Below, one piece after another: positions 38,432-48,968 of a DNA stretch of 64,000 nucleotides. The stretch spans positions 198,726,101-198,790,100 of the forward strand of contig OW240912.1 of assembly GCA_933207985.1 (NCBI GenBank), in the 5' to 3' direction. The stretch is from Pelobates cultripes (Eukaryota; Chordata; Amphibia; Anura; Pelobatidae). Every line of letters starts with the position of its first letter. Position 1 is the stretch's first letter. The position numbers were made by a program, and so were the translations under genes. The notes beneath the pieces were generated by a model that saw nothing but the letters and a program-made list of their open reading frames with translations, had not been told where the DNA came from and made no database searches.

Positions 38432-39503
38432 TGCAGTTTTACTGTATTGGGTGGGTCCTGGGGGATGCTGAAACCAGAAAGTATCTGGTGTGACCACCAT
38501 TTGCCTCACACAGTGCAACACATCTCCTTCGCATAGAGTTGATCAGGTTGTTAATTGTGGCCCGTGGAATGTTGGTCCACTCCTCTTCAATGGCTGTGCG
38601 AAGTTGCTGGATATTGGCAGGACCTGGAACAAACTGTCGTATATGCTGATCCAGAGCATCCCAAACATGCTCAATGGGTGACATGTCTGGTGAGTATGCT
38701 GGCCATGCAAGAACTGGGATGTTTTCAGCTTCCAGGAATTGTGTACAGATCCTTGCAACATGGGACCGTGCTTTATCATGCTGCAACATGAGGTGATGGT
38801 TGTTGATGAATGGCACAACAATGGGCCTCAGGATCTCGTCACTGTATCTCTGTGCATTCAAAATGCTATAAGTAGAATGCACCTGTGTTCATTGTCCATA
38901 ACATACGCCTGCCCATACCATAACCCCACCACCACCATGGGCCACTCGATCCACAACGTTGACCCAGCAAACCGCTCACCCACATGACGCCATACACGCT
39001 GTCTGCCATCTGCCCTGTACAGTTGGAGGTGAAGATGCTGGATGTGGAGGTCCTGGGCTGGTGTGGTTACACATGGTCTGTGGTTGTGAGACCGGTTGAA
39101 TGTATTGCCAAATTTTCTGAAATGCCTTTGGAGAAGGCTTATGGTAGAGAAATCAACTTTTAATTCACGGGCAACAGCTCTGGTGGACATTTCTGCAGTC
39201 CGCATGCCAATTGCACGCGCCCTCAAAACTTGCAGCATCTGTGGCATTGTGCTGTGTGATAAAACTGCACATTTTAGAGTGGCCTTTTATTGTGGTCAGC
39301 CTAAAGCACATCTGTGCAATAATCATACTGTCTAATCAGCATCTTGATATGCCACACCTGTGAGGTGGATGGATTATCTCGGCAAAGGAGAGGTGCTCAC
39401 TAACACAGATTTAGACAGATTTGTGAACAATATTTGAAAGAAATAGGCCTTTTGTGTACATAGAAAAAGTCTTAGATCTTTGCGTTTATAATTTTGTTCA
39501 GTG
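38432..39503 (-). mobile_element. Tc1/mariner element B, interrupted by the retrovirus
   Basis: The upper end is the terminal repeat cactgaacaaaattataaac (minus strand, from 39503) next to TA (39504-39505). The long terminal repeat region, with ctgtgaggtggatggattat, and the transposase follow. The lower end stops at tactgtaaaactgca exactly where the LTR begins, so the retrovirus inserted into this Tc1. The other terminal repeat should lie beyond the missing 3' LTR. Confidence 0.85.
38439..39247 (-). pseudogene. Tc1-type transposase with internal deletion
   Basis: The frame 39247-38858 gives the N-terminal DNA-binding part (RAIGMRTAEMSTRAVARELK, then STISLLQRHFRKFG), ending in LYRADGRQRVWRHVGERFAG. 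The frame 38882-38439 gives ILNAQRYSDEILRPIV, QHDKARSHVAR (second catalytic Asp) and SPDMSPIEHVWD (Glu). A deletion joins HIQHLHLQ to LYRADG and removes the segment with the first catalytic Asp, so the protein cannot be active. A frameshift sits near 38860-38880. Confidence 0.87.
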
Positions 39504-39514
39504 TAGATACAAGA

Positions 39515-39775
39515 GGCTCCTGCAAGGTCTAGCAAGCTATCAACAGAGCAGGAAAAAAGAAATTCTAAATTAAACAGAATTTGCAATAAAGTGTAAACAT
39601 TAGATCTCTCTGAGCTGTGTAAGTCATATGCAGGGAGGTGTGACTAGGGTTGCATACACAAAATGATTTAACTCCTAAATGGCATTGACTTGAGACTGCA
39701 GAGGCATGGCCTTTACACCAAACCTGCTTTATTAAGCCAAAGTTGTTTTGGTGACTATTGTGTCACTTTAATTTT
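39515..39775. mobile_element. Right half of the long-armed MITE
   Basis: gatttaactcctaaatggca, ctttattaagccaaagttgt and ggtgactattgtgtcacttt match the right arm of the element at 17875-18412. The left arm is only partly visible. Confidence 0.5.
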
Positions 39776-40260
39776 AGGGGTGCAACTGGGGGCTGAGCTG
39801 TTCTGAGAGATTTTAGATGGCGTAGTAATAATTTATATGACTAAAATATGATTTTAAGCAAAAACAATTATTTCCATAGACTGATTTCTAAACACGAGCA
39901 TAATTTAACCCTTAAGGACGGAGCCAATTGTACAAGTCCTGATCAAAACAAAACTTGGAATTTGAGCTCAATGTCTGTTCAACTTCAATTTACCTCTTTC
40001 ATATTAAGTGCACCCACACTTATTATTTATCATTTTGTTCAGGTGAAATAGGGCATTCATTTCACATCATATATATTTGGTTTATATATATATTTATATA
40101 TATATTAAAAAAAAACATAATTTAATATGAATCATTTAAAATCCCATAAACTTGAGAAATTAAGAAATTTTATTTTCTTAGTTCTGCATGTTATTTTAAC
40201 TGTGAATGTCATAATACTGTTGGCTTTTACTGCAATAAAATACACATATTTGTGTTCAGC
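39776..40260. other. AT-rich intergenic sequence
   Basis: It holds a TA tract near 40070-40105 and the phrase aacccttaaggacggagcc (about 39908), a start motif of a frog interspersed repeat. No gene. Confidence 0.35.
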
Positions 40261-41060
40261 GATGTCTCATGAATATAATCGTATCCCCCACGTACAGGTT
40301 ATATTTTTTTTATATGTTTGGAAAGTTACAGGATCAAATATAGGGCTTTCCTCCTTTTCAGTTTTTACACATTGAAATTTGTCCGATTGGTTTGCTTGGC
40401 CTACGTTGCCTTTGAGAACTTAGGGCAGCCCAGGAGTGAAAAGTACCCCATCATACTTTTTTATAAAGTAGATAACACAAGGTATTCAAAATGGGCATGC
40501 CCAGTCTTTTTTAGTAGCTACTTAATCACAAACCCTGTCCAAAGTTAGCGCTGATATTTGTATTTTGCATTTAAAAAAAAAAAAAAAGCCTGCCCTTTCA
40601 CTGATGATATCATTGGCATTATACGTTTTACTGTTCTAAAATACTCATATTTGTGTTCAGCAATGTCTCACAAGTACAACAGTACCCCCCATGCAAGGTA
40701 TTATGGTGCTTAAATTACAGGGTCAAATATAAGACTTGCCCATTTCCGTTTTTGCACATTGAAATTTACCATATTGGTTATGTTGCCTTTGAGACCTTAT
40801 GGCAGCCCAGGAATGAGAATTATCACTATCGTGGCACAGCAGTCTGTTTTATTAGCCACCTAGTCACAAACCCTGGCCAAAAGTAGTCTTCATATTTGTT
40901 TTTGCAGTTTTACACAGAAACTGCACTTTCATTGGTCAAATTGTATTTTCTACTGTTTTGCAACACTCACATTTGTATACAGCAAAGTATCCTGAGTACA
41001 ACAGTACCCCCCATGTACAGGTTTTATGGTGTTTTGGAAAGTTACAGGTTAAATACAGAG
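40260..41060 (+). repeat. Tandem ~300-400-bp repeat, about two and a half diverged units
   Basis: Units begin cagcgatgtctcatgaatat (40258), cagcaatgtctcacaagtac (40659) and cagcaaagtatcctgagtac (40979). They share acaggttttatggtgtt, gcacattgaaatttgtccga and gagaccttatggcagccca. ORFs within are not conserved between units, so it is treated as noncoding. One relic unit lies at 13070-13320. Confidence 0.75.
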
Positions 41061-41569
41061 CCCATCAATATCTCCTCATAGAGATTAATTTAATCAATGC
41101 ATCTCTATGAGGAAATATCAGTGTCTCCATGTGAGTGCACTGCCCCAGGAAGGATCTCTAACAGCTATCTGAGGAGTGGCCACTGGAGGTATCCCTAGGC
41201 TGTAATGTAAATACTACTTTTTCTCTGAAATGACAGTGTTCACTGCAAAATGCAGTGAAAATACTAACTATACTCACTAGAACAACTACATTAAAGGGAT
41301 ATTATAGTGACAGGAATACAAAGTTGTATTCCTGGAACTATAGTTCCCTCTGCCTCCCCCATCCCTTGCCACACCCCCTTCCCCCACTGTGGTAAATAAA
41401 GGGTTAAAAACCCTTACTTAACTGATTGCAATATAATTTTCCTCCACTGTTGCTTGACGAGGGGATGCTAATGTGCATACTGAGCGCAGGGCCGGTGCAA
41501 AGAATTTTGGGTACATAGGCGAAGATGCATTTTTCCTCCCCCCCAAAAAAACATATTCGCCCATGTGCC

Positions 41570-42396
41570 TCTTAACCTCCCTTTTGTGTTTCTTATCCCG
41601 TCTTTTAAATATCTGACTCCCTTTAGTGTATTTTATCTCCTATTTTTGCCTTTGTGTGTCTCCTATCTCTCCTCTTTGTGTCTTTTATTCTTCCCAGCTC
41701 CTTTGTGTGTCTCTTTCCTTCTCAAGCCCCGCTGTGTGTTTCTTTTACATCCAGCCCCTCTCCCTGTCCCTTAATGGTCCCCTCCCTTCTCTGACCCTTA
41801 CTGTTCCTCTCCCTTCTCTCCTCCTTTCCCTGTTCCTCAGTGTTCCTTTCCCTTCCCCCCTCCTTTCCCTGTCCCTTAGTGTTCCTCTCCCCTCCCCCCT
41901 CTGTTCCCTGTCGCTTAGTGTTCCTCTCCCCCCTCCCTCCTTTTCCTGTACCTTAGGGTATCTCTCCCCTCTTCTCCATGTCCCTTGGTGCGCCACCCAC
42001 CCCCATAGTGGTCCCCTCCCCTTCCTGGTGTGCCTCCTACCTTTCTTGTAGCGTGGCTGAGCGGAGCGAATCCCGGTACAGTGAGCTTTTCCTGTCAGTC
42101 CTGCTAGGTACAGGAAACAGAAGTTCCTGTACCACGGTACACTCCGCTTGGCCACGCTACAGTCAGGGGTGTAGAAACACTGACAGTCACACACACTTAA
42201 TGACAAACACACAGACATCTCTGACAGCCAGACTCACTTATCTGACACTCATTCATTGACAGACACACAAACACTGACAGACTCATTGACAAACACACAC
42301 ACACACAAACTCACAGACACTGACAGACACATGTACTCACATGCACACACGCACATACTGAAAGACACACTCACTCACACACACACACTGACAGAA

Positions 42397-42432
<36 letters not shown>

Positions 42433-42785
42433 ACACACTGACAGACACACATACACACATACACACACACACATACATACACACACACACTGACAGACAC
42501 ACATACACACAGACACACTCACACTGACAGACACACTCACTCACATACTGACAGACACGCATACACACACACACTGACTGACAGACAGACACACACACAC
42601 ACACTGACAGACACTCACACACACACACTGACAGACACACTGACAGACACACTCACTCACACACTGACAGACACACTCACACACTGACAGACACACATAC
42701 ACACACACTGACTGACAGACACACACTGACAGACACACACACACTGACAGACACACTCACTCACATGCACACACACACTAACAGT
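41570..42785. repeat. CT-rich then CA-rich minisatellites inside the hAT-like element
   Basis: First units such as cctttccctgtcccttagtg, then actgacagacacacactcac. Ser/Pro/Leu ORFs on the plus strand and Cys/Val ORFs on the minus strand are by-products. Confidence 0.85.
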
Positions 42786-42885
42786 AATTAATCATCTAAA
42801 TTAAATTAAAATTTCCCACCCAGCCTCCCTACCTGGAGAGCTGGCGTGGGTCTCTCATTGGTGGTCCAGTGGGGCTGCTGGGAGG

Positions 42886-43060
42886 CGTGCGGCTGAACTG
42901 GATGCCGAGGTGGCGAGGGAGCTCTGATCTCTCTGATCTGCTCCCTCGCAGGCTGCTTACTGATGCCGCGGGAGCCGGAATATGACGTCATCAGTAAGCA
43001 GCCTGCGAGGGAGCAGATCAGAGAGATCAGAGCTCCCTCGGCATCCAGTTCAGCCGCACG
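42886..43060. repeat. Large near-perfect palindrome
   Basis: Left arm cgtgcggctgaactggatgc, then cgagggagctctgatctctc and on to gcttactgatg; the right arm is its reverse complement, ending gcatccagttcagccgcacg. Arms are about 72 bases with an 8-base bulge (cgaggtgg) in the left one and a spacer of roughly 20 bases. Confidence 0.88.
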
Positions 43061-43503
43061 CCGCGCCGGGGATCCAGGAGGTGACCTGGCAGGAGGGAGC
43101 ACTTCCCTCCTGCCGGTCACTGGAATTTTGCGCCCCCAGAGCCGGTGCGCCCTAAGGCGGCCGCCTGTGCCGCCTTATGGACGCGCCGGCCCTGACTGAG
43201 CGCATAAGACCCTCTCCTTAGGAAAGCATTAAGTCAGTGCTTTCCTATGGGGAAATAGCTGATCCTTGATGTCTTCCAGCGTCAGTTAGCGTACCAAAAG
43301 TCCGTTAATATCAAGGAAGCACTTCAAGTGACTGTCTGGTAGACAGGCACTGGAGGCAGACTTATTGCTGCAATCCATTGCAGTTTCTCACTAAGTGCAA
43401 TAGGGATACTGCACCAAGACCACTTCAGTAAGCTGGAGTGGTCTGGGTGCCTATAGGGTCCCTTTAAGCTGTAGTTGTTCTGGTGACTATAGTATCCCTT
43501 TAA

Positions 43504-43925
43504 TTAAAATACTACTTGCCTGGACAATGCTTCACTGAGATTTGAGCAGAGTGACCATTACAAAACCTATATAGAATACAGTGTATATGGAAAATTACAG
43601 TACTACATCGATTACCGGTATATAGTTTCCACTCACCCTAGTTCCTGCTTGTCTGCATCTTAATAGTTAACCCTTTCAGGCACACCACATTGTGGTATGT
43701 TGACCTATTAAAATGGGTATTTTTTTGTATACACAGACTGTGATACAAATTCTGTGGTCAGGTCTACTCATGAACATTCAATTTCAGTGTTAAAAAGCAT
43801 AGTTTCCATACACAATGACTTGTGCCAGATAGGTCTGAAAAGTTCCATTAGTCCACTAATCTGTGACAAGTAAAAATAATGTAGATGTTTTAGGTAAGGT
43901 GAAATGTTACTCCAACCAAAAAACA
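43504..43925. other. Intergenic sequence, nothing recognised
   Basis: No gene or delimited repeat. The ORF at 43768-43989 has no domain and overlaps the next element's border. Confidence 0.3.
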
Positions 43926-46076
43926 GCAGGCCTCCCAATTGTCTTAATTTCAGCAGGACAGTCACGGTTTTTGGGTCCTGTTCCGCCATTCCGATTTAGT
44001 TCCCAGGTGTCCCACTTCTGGGAGGAATTGTTTCACTGGCTTTGCTGGACATCAGTGTTGGGAGATTTCATACAGTATTTTAAGTAAATGCTATTTTTGG
44101 CAAAAGTAACTCGTCTGGGGTCCTGACCCTCCCCCCCGAACAAAAATTAAAGTCAAATCTCACCTCTGTTGTCTCTCAGCCCGATCCACCTCTGTTGTGA
44201 TATTGCTACCCCTTGCTGGAGGGGGAGAGATGTCAGCAACAAAATGGTGATGGGAGGACATGGGCAGCAGTCACACAAAAAATACCTATACATTACATTA
44301 GAAATATCACATACGGTGATTAAATTCAAATCGAACAACTAAAAGTTGTTAATAATTATAAAAATGTTTTGCCACAGTAGGCATGTTATTATAACGGAGG
44401 TTCAATACCTTCCCTATGCCCCATCTGCCATGCCACAGGTGGGGCATGACATGCCAATGCTCCCTGTCATAAAAAAAACAGCAGATGGCCAGCCATGTGT
44501 GCCCAGTTGCTAATAAATACAGGGTGTGGGGACCTGGCACAGGTCACCACCATACCCCCACACATTAACATCAGGGACAGGGGGGGACAGGACCTAGAGC
44601 CCCAGCCACCACACCTGTGGATAGCAAATGGGGCGATTAGAAAAATATAGAAGTAGGATAGGGTAATGTTATTGACAATAGAGAGTAGACATACCATTGT
44701 CTACCCCCACAAATGATCCACAATAATAGTGAAGGGCAACCAATAAATCTAGTAACTGTAAAATAAAACGTTATACTCACCATCAGATGTCTTTGACTTT
44801 TCTTTAATTTTTTTTTCAGCCTTACAAAAGAACCAAAATTACAAATAATGAAGCTGAAGAAAATAAAACAGTGATGCATAAACACTAGTCCCCTCTTTTG
44901 TTTAATTAATAACCCTCACCTGCCACTTATTGTGTGGGCTGGAGAGTACAGCCCTCACACCCCCGGCCCCCATTTATTATATGATAGTCCCCCAGCATCA
45001 TAACCTCAGCTCATTTGGACCCAGAGGCGTTTGCGTCGGTACTACTATGTATTATATTGGCAACTGGGCAGCAATAGCTGCCTAGTCTCTAGTTTATCAT
45101 TACCTTGAGCATCCATTCACCACGGCATGGCAGTTGTAGGCATAATGGGGGCATTATGTCATAGATTCTTTTTTAGTTTTTTTTTTTTTTTTCTAATGAA
45201 TAACCCAGGATGATAAATGAGGACATTTATGGCAGTTTTAATTTATGCAGCTGACCCAATTGGGTTAAGCTCCTTTCGTTCAGCAATAAATCGGGCCAAA
45301 ATTAGACAAAAACATTGTCCAAAAAAATTAATAACTATTGGCCAGTAGAATTAAATCAATGACAACATTTGAAATAAAGGTGTGCTGGGCAATATTACCA
45401 GCTTTGTTGATTTGGTCCAATTTTATCAAATTCCCATTTATATTCACTAGAATTCAGTCACCAAGCATTGGATTTGAATCCGCAAAACCTCCCAATTGAA
45501 GGGATTTCATTTATTACCCTTTAACTAACGGAAGAATTGTCAAGGATTTGATAATGCTGAAGTTAGCTTCTTATTCAACCAACTTCCTATTCAGATGGGC
45601 TTCCTGTCATCCAGCTCCTTTTCATGAAACTGATTATTTACTAACCAACATTCTAAAAAGTTAAATCTTGCTTGAGTCAAATGATGTTGATCTTAAAACC
45701 TGGCACCCTAACATCCATACATTTTAATGTTAATTTAATGGTAACCAGCCTTTCCCCTATGTAAAACATCTCGTCACAGCCAGATATGTTTTATTTTCTA
45801 CTAAGTGAGCATCTCGCTTATGAAAAAGTTTAGTCTGGTCTGAACCAAATTATATTGATGACAAAATTTGGCAACAAATACATCATGACTCAGGCGGACC
45901 ACGCAGGGAGCACTGTATGAGTGCTCTCTACAGTAACCTAATGTTCTTAGCATAGTGCAAATGTGTCTAATGATGTGCTATTGCTATGCTTTTTTCGGGG
46001 GCACCAGGGAACATACCCGGAATTTATCCCAAATTCAAGACTATCCCACCAGAATCGAGACAATTGGGAGGCCTGC
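43926..46076. mobile_element. Element of 2.15 kb with inverted ends, class unknown
   Basis: gcaggcctcccaattgtc (43926-43943) is perfectly inverted at 46059-46076, with weaker pairing further in (a CAGGACAGTC-like block on the left against a GGGATAGTC-like block on the right). No clear target duplication was found. The interior (44100-45990) has only short ORFs without domains and a T-rich tract (45170-45193), so it is either non-autonomous or too decayed to read. Confidence 0.5.
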
Positions 46077-47215
46077 TTCACAGCAGTTTGATGTTTAGTA
46101 AATAAATCCCTGAGTGCTATTGTGCAACTCCACTGATACATGAGGATATAATAGGAATTCTCTCTTTTGTTGGGTACAATCCCAGTGGCTGCCTGCTGTG
46201 CTGACAAAGTGGTTAATAGTGGTAATATGTTTGCTCTCACCCGGTAGACTCCAAAATACATTCTGAAATTTTATTTTAAATTAAATACATGTTAAAGAAC
46301 ATAACTGTTTGTAACTTCCTTGGTGCGTGTGTAAATTTGTAGCAGCAGCCATTATTTTTTTTATTTCCTGAAACACTGATCCACTCAACTACCTATCTTG
46401 TATGTGGGTTGTTGGCAGGTCTGGCATTAGTCGTTATGCTGCTTCGGTCCAAGAAGAAGATGCTGCCCACCTCACCGTACTACCCCTCGTGTCTAGGTCC
46501 ACTTGTCCTCACCTTGTGTTTGTACCTCTGTGTGCCTCCTTGTGTCTTTGTGAACATGGACCTCTGTTTTTTGGCCTTTGTTCCCTCCTTTGTCTACATA
46601 CCCTTCCTACCCTAGTGTTAATGTGCCCATATCTCTCTTTGTGTCTGTTCTAATTTGTATCTCCCCTTCCCCACTACCTTTTTTTTTTTTTTAAAGCAAA
46701 TTGGAGGAGCATGCGAGTGCTCCCGCCCCTCTAAGTGCACTCTGGGATGGCTCCAATGTTTGGCACAAAATGTAAATGCAATCTATCAATGTGAGTGGCA
46801 CATTTTGTAACTCATCTGCACTGAGTTCCTTCTTGAATTATAAGTGCATATATAAAGTCAGTTGGCTCTTGCACTTTGTTTATCTATTTGAGTGTGTCAC
46901 ACACTGTACCTGCGCTGTACTTACACGCTGTAAGAAGAAGAACAATCTACAGCAAGAGATACAACTAAATATATACGATTCATAAAAGAAAATATACTAT
47001 TTACTGTACCTGAGCTGAAATTCCATATGGAGCACCATTGTAGGGTTCTTGCTTAGAGAGCCATTTGATCTGTATACATGAGAGAGTGGGATGCATGTCA
47101 GAGAGAGGTGTATTTTGGTTAAGTAGTGAGCTCAGGGGTTCTAAAGACCTCGTCACTCCGGTAGTTTAATATTTCTCCTTGTAATTCAACCATAATTCCT
47201 TTGATTTTCATGCTG
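46077..47215. other. Intergenic sequence, nothing recognised
   Basis: No domain-bearing ORF. The overlapping frames at 46402-46653 fall in pyrimidine-rich, low-complexity sequence. A T-rich tract lies at 46680-46693. Confidence 0.35.
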
Positions 47216-47221
47216 CTGCCA

Positions 47222-47720
47222 CTTTCATCTTATTATTATTATTTTTTTGCATTTAAATAGCGCCAACTTATTCCGCAGCACTTTACTGTATTATAAAGGG
47301 GAATTTGAACAATACATGATATAGAATGGTATAGGAACAATAGGTTAATGAGGATACAGTCTACAGGAGGTGGGTTATAAAAACACAATAGGAAGGTTAT
47401 AGAGAGGGATAGCACCCAAATAACAAGTTGGAAATTAAGCAGAACTGGAGGTAAGAGGGGAGTGTGGCCCTTTAGGAGCGAGCAAGGGACAGGTATGTGA
47501 GATATAGGTTACCCTGGAAGGCCATAAGGTTTTCTGAAGAGATGGGTTTTGAGGGACTTCTTAAATGAATGAAGACTATGGGAGAGTCTGATGGGTGTAG
47601 GTAGGCTATTTCAATTCACGAATTAGCAGTAGAGGTGTGAGCAGCAAACAGGAGAGTGTCACCGGCAGAGTGGAGAGACTGAGAAGGGGCATACCTACGA
47701 ATTAGTGAAGTAGTATAAAC
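47222..47720 (-). mobile_element. L2-like LINE 3' end
   Basis: It starts with the antisense tail tttaaatagcgccaacttat and continues with an untranslated-looking region. It resembles the tail of the L2 fragment at 21.2 kb. No coding motif remains. Confidence 0.5.
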
Positions 47721-47732
47721 GGGCTACAGTTG

Positions 47733-47950
47733 TTAAAGGATCACTATAGTATCAGGGAAACAAAGCGGTGCCCCCACCCTCAGGGTTCCCCTCCTGTGGT
47801 TCTGAAGGGGTTAAAACCCCTTCAGTTACTTATCTTATTGCAGCAACGGGCTCCCTCGGCGCTGGTGACCTCTCCTCCCCCGCCGACATCAGCGGAGCCT
47901 CTTGTAGAGGCTGGATTAACCCCAAATGTAAACATAGCTTGTTCTTGCAT
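47733..47950 (+). mobile_element. Left half of a TTAA MITE
   Basis: ttaaaggatcactatagtat, then ccaccctcagggttcccctc, as in the element at 22887. It stops near 47950 without a right terminus; the adjacent ORF (47730-48284) is an accidental read-through. Confidence 0.6.
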
Positions 47951-48413
47951 CTCCTCTATCAATTTACTACAACATATTCTTTATCAGTTTTACATATGTG
48001 CAGATTATTTGCTTACAGCCTGTAATAGTGCCAAACATAGCTTTTTTGTCTGCCCTTCTTTACATTCCATGTGCCCATTTTCCAATCCTAACTTTGGCTT
48101 CCTATTTCTTTCAAATGATTTCCCCCAAATTCTCTATAACCATGCACCAATCTGCATGTTATCATCGCTCAGTAAGTACACCATGTCATTCCCCTTTCAT
48201 TCCGTCTTACAGCCTACAGCTTTCCTCTGCTTGCACTTGACTCCCATGACTTATCTACAGGATTTTATAGGACTCCACTGCTAGTAATACATTTCACTCA
48301 TTGTTATTTCTTCGACAGTTGCTAAATAATAATGATTTGCCAGAAATAACCAACATTCTTATAATATTGACCTCTTAAATAGTCACCACCACCGCTTCAA
48401 TGGAAGGCTCGTG
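47951..48413. other. Intergenic sequence, nothing recognised
   Basis: No domain and no delimited repeat between two MITE pieces. Confidence 0.3.
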
Positions 48414-48657
48414 TTAAAGGACACTATAGGCACCCAGACCTCTTCAGTTCAATGAAGTGGTCTGGGTGTCAGGTCCAGCTAGGGTTAACCCTGCCTGCTG
48501 TAAACATAGCAGTTACTAAGAAACTGCTATGTTTACATATGGGTTAATCCAGCCTCTAGTGGCTGTCTCATTGACAGCCGCTAGAGGCGCTTCCGCACTT
48601 CTCACTGTGATTTTCACAGTACGGGTTTGTTTTCCTGGCACTATAGTGGTCCTTTAA
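48414..48657. mobile_element. Short TTAA MITE, complete
   Basis: 244 bp from ttaaaggacactataggcac to cactatagtggtcctttaa. It contains paired segments around ctagtggctgtctcattgac. An internally deleted relative of the copy at 22887-23338, in reverse orientation. Confidence 0.75.
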
Positions 48658-48968
48658 CTACATTAAATAATCTTACTTTATGGCAAATATCTTGGAAGTA
48701 GGTAGTGATCAGGAGTGAACTATAGTATGGACACAAAAAGATGTGGCTAAAAAAGTATTCATATAATTACTAGGTTATATTTTGTATTAGACATAATAAT
48801 GTGTTTAAGATTAAAAAAATAAACTCTTTAAGCCCAATTAACTTTGATGGAGAGAGGGGGTAGGCGAGATAAAGAAGTGAAAGAAATGGAGATGGCAGGA
48901 ATGCCAACAAAAAACAAACAAATCAGAGAGAAACATACTTTATCATACTTCATAAAATATATAAACAC

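Larger units (their letters stand above)
41487..43194. mobile_element. Non-autonomous hAT-like element, 1.71 kb
   Basis: It is flanked by the perfect 8-bp duplication actgagcg (41479-41486, 43195-43202). Termini are CAGGGCCGGTGC and, inverted, CAGGGCCGGCGC. Interior order: CT-rich minisatellite (41570-42000), CA-rich array with actgacagacacac (42180-42785), then a large GC-rich palindrome (42886-43060). No transposase. Confidence 0.85.
41291..43467. mobile_element. TTAA MITE inserted in another MITE, itself carrying a hAT-like element
   Basis: It begins ttaaagggatattatagtg and ends ctatagggtccctttaa; TTAA is duplicated at its borders within the resident copy. The central part is replaced by the hAT-like element 41487-43194. 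Confidence 0.8.
41066..43503. mobile_element. Resident TTAA MITE, split by a second MITE
   Basis: Its left part (about 41066-41294) ends caactacattaa and its right part resumes ttaagctgtagttgttctgg (43464) and ends atagtatccctttaa (43503). Joined, they give the contiguous order seen in the intact copy at 53069-53622 (cagctacattaagctgtag). Confidence 0.75.

Noticed and set aside
41745..42218. Arg/Glu-rich minus-strand ORF
   Set aside because: Antisense of the CT-rich minisatellite in a hAT-like element.
47730..48284. 184-residue ORF
   Set aside because: It begins inside a MITE and continues into unrelated sequence; no domain or codon signal.
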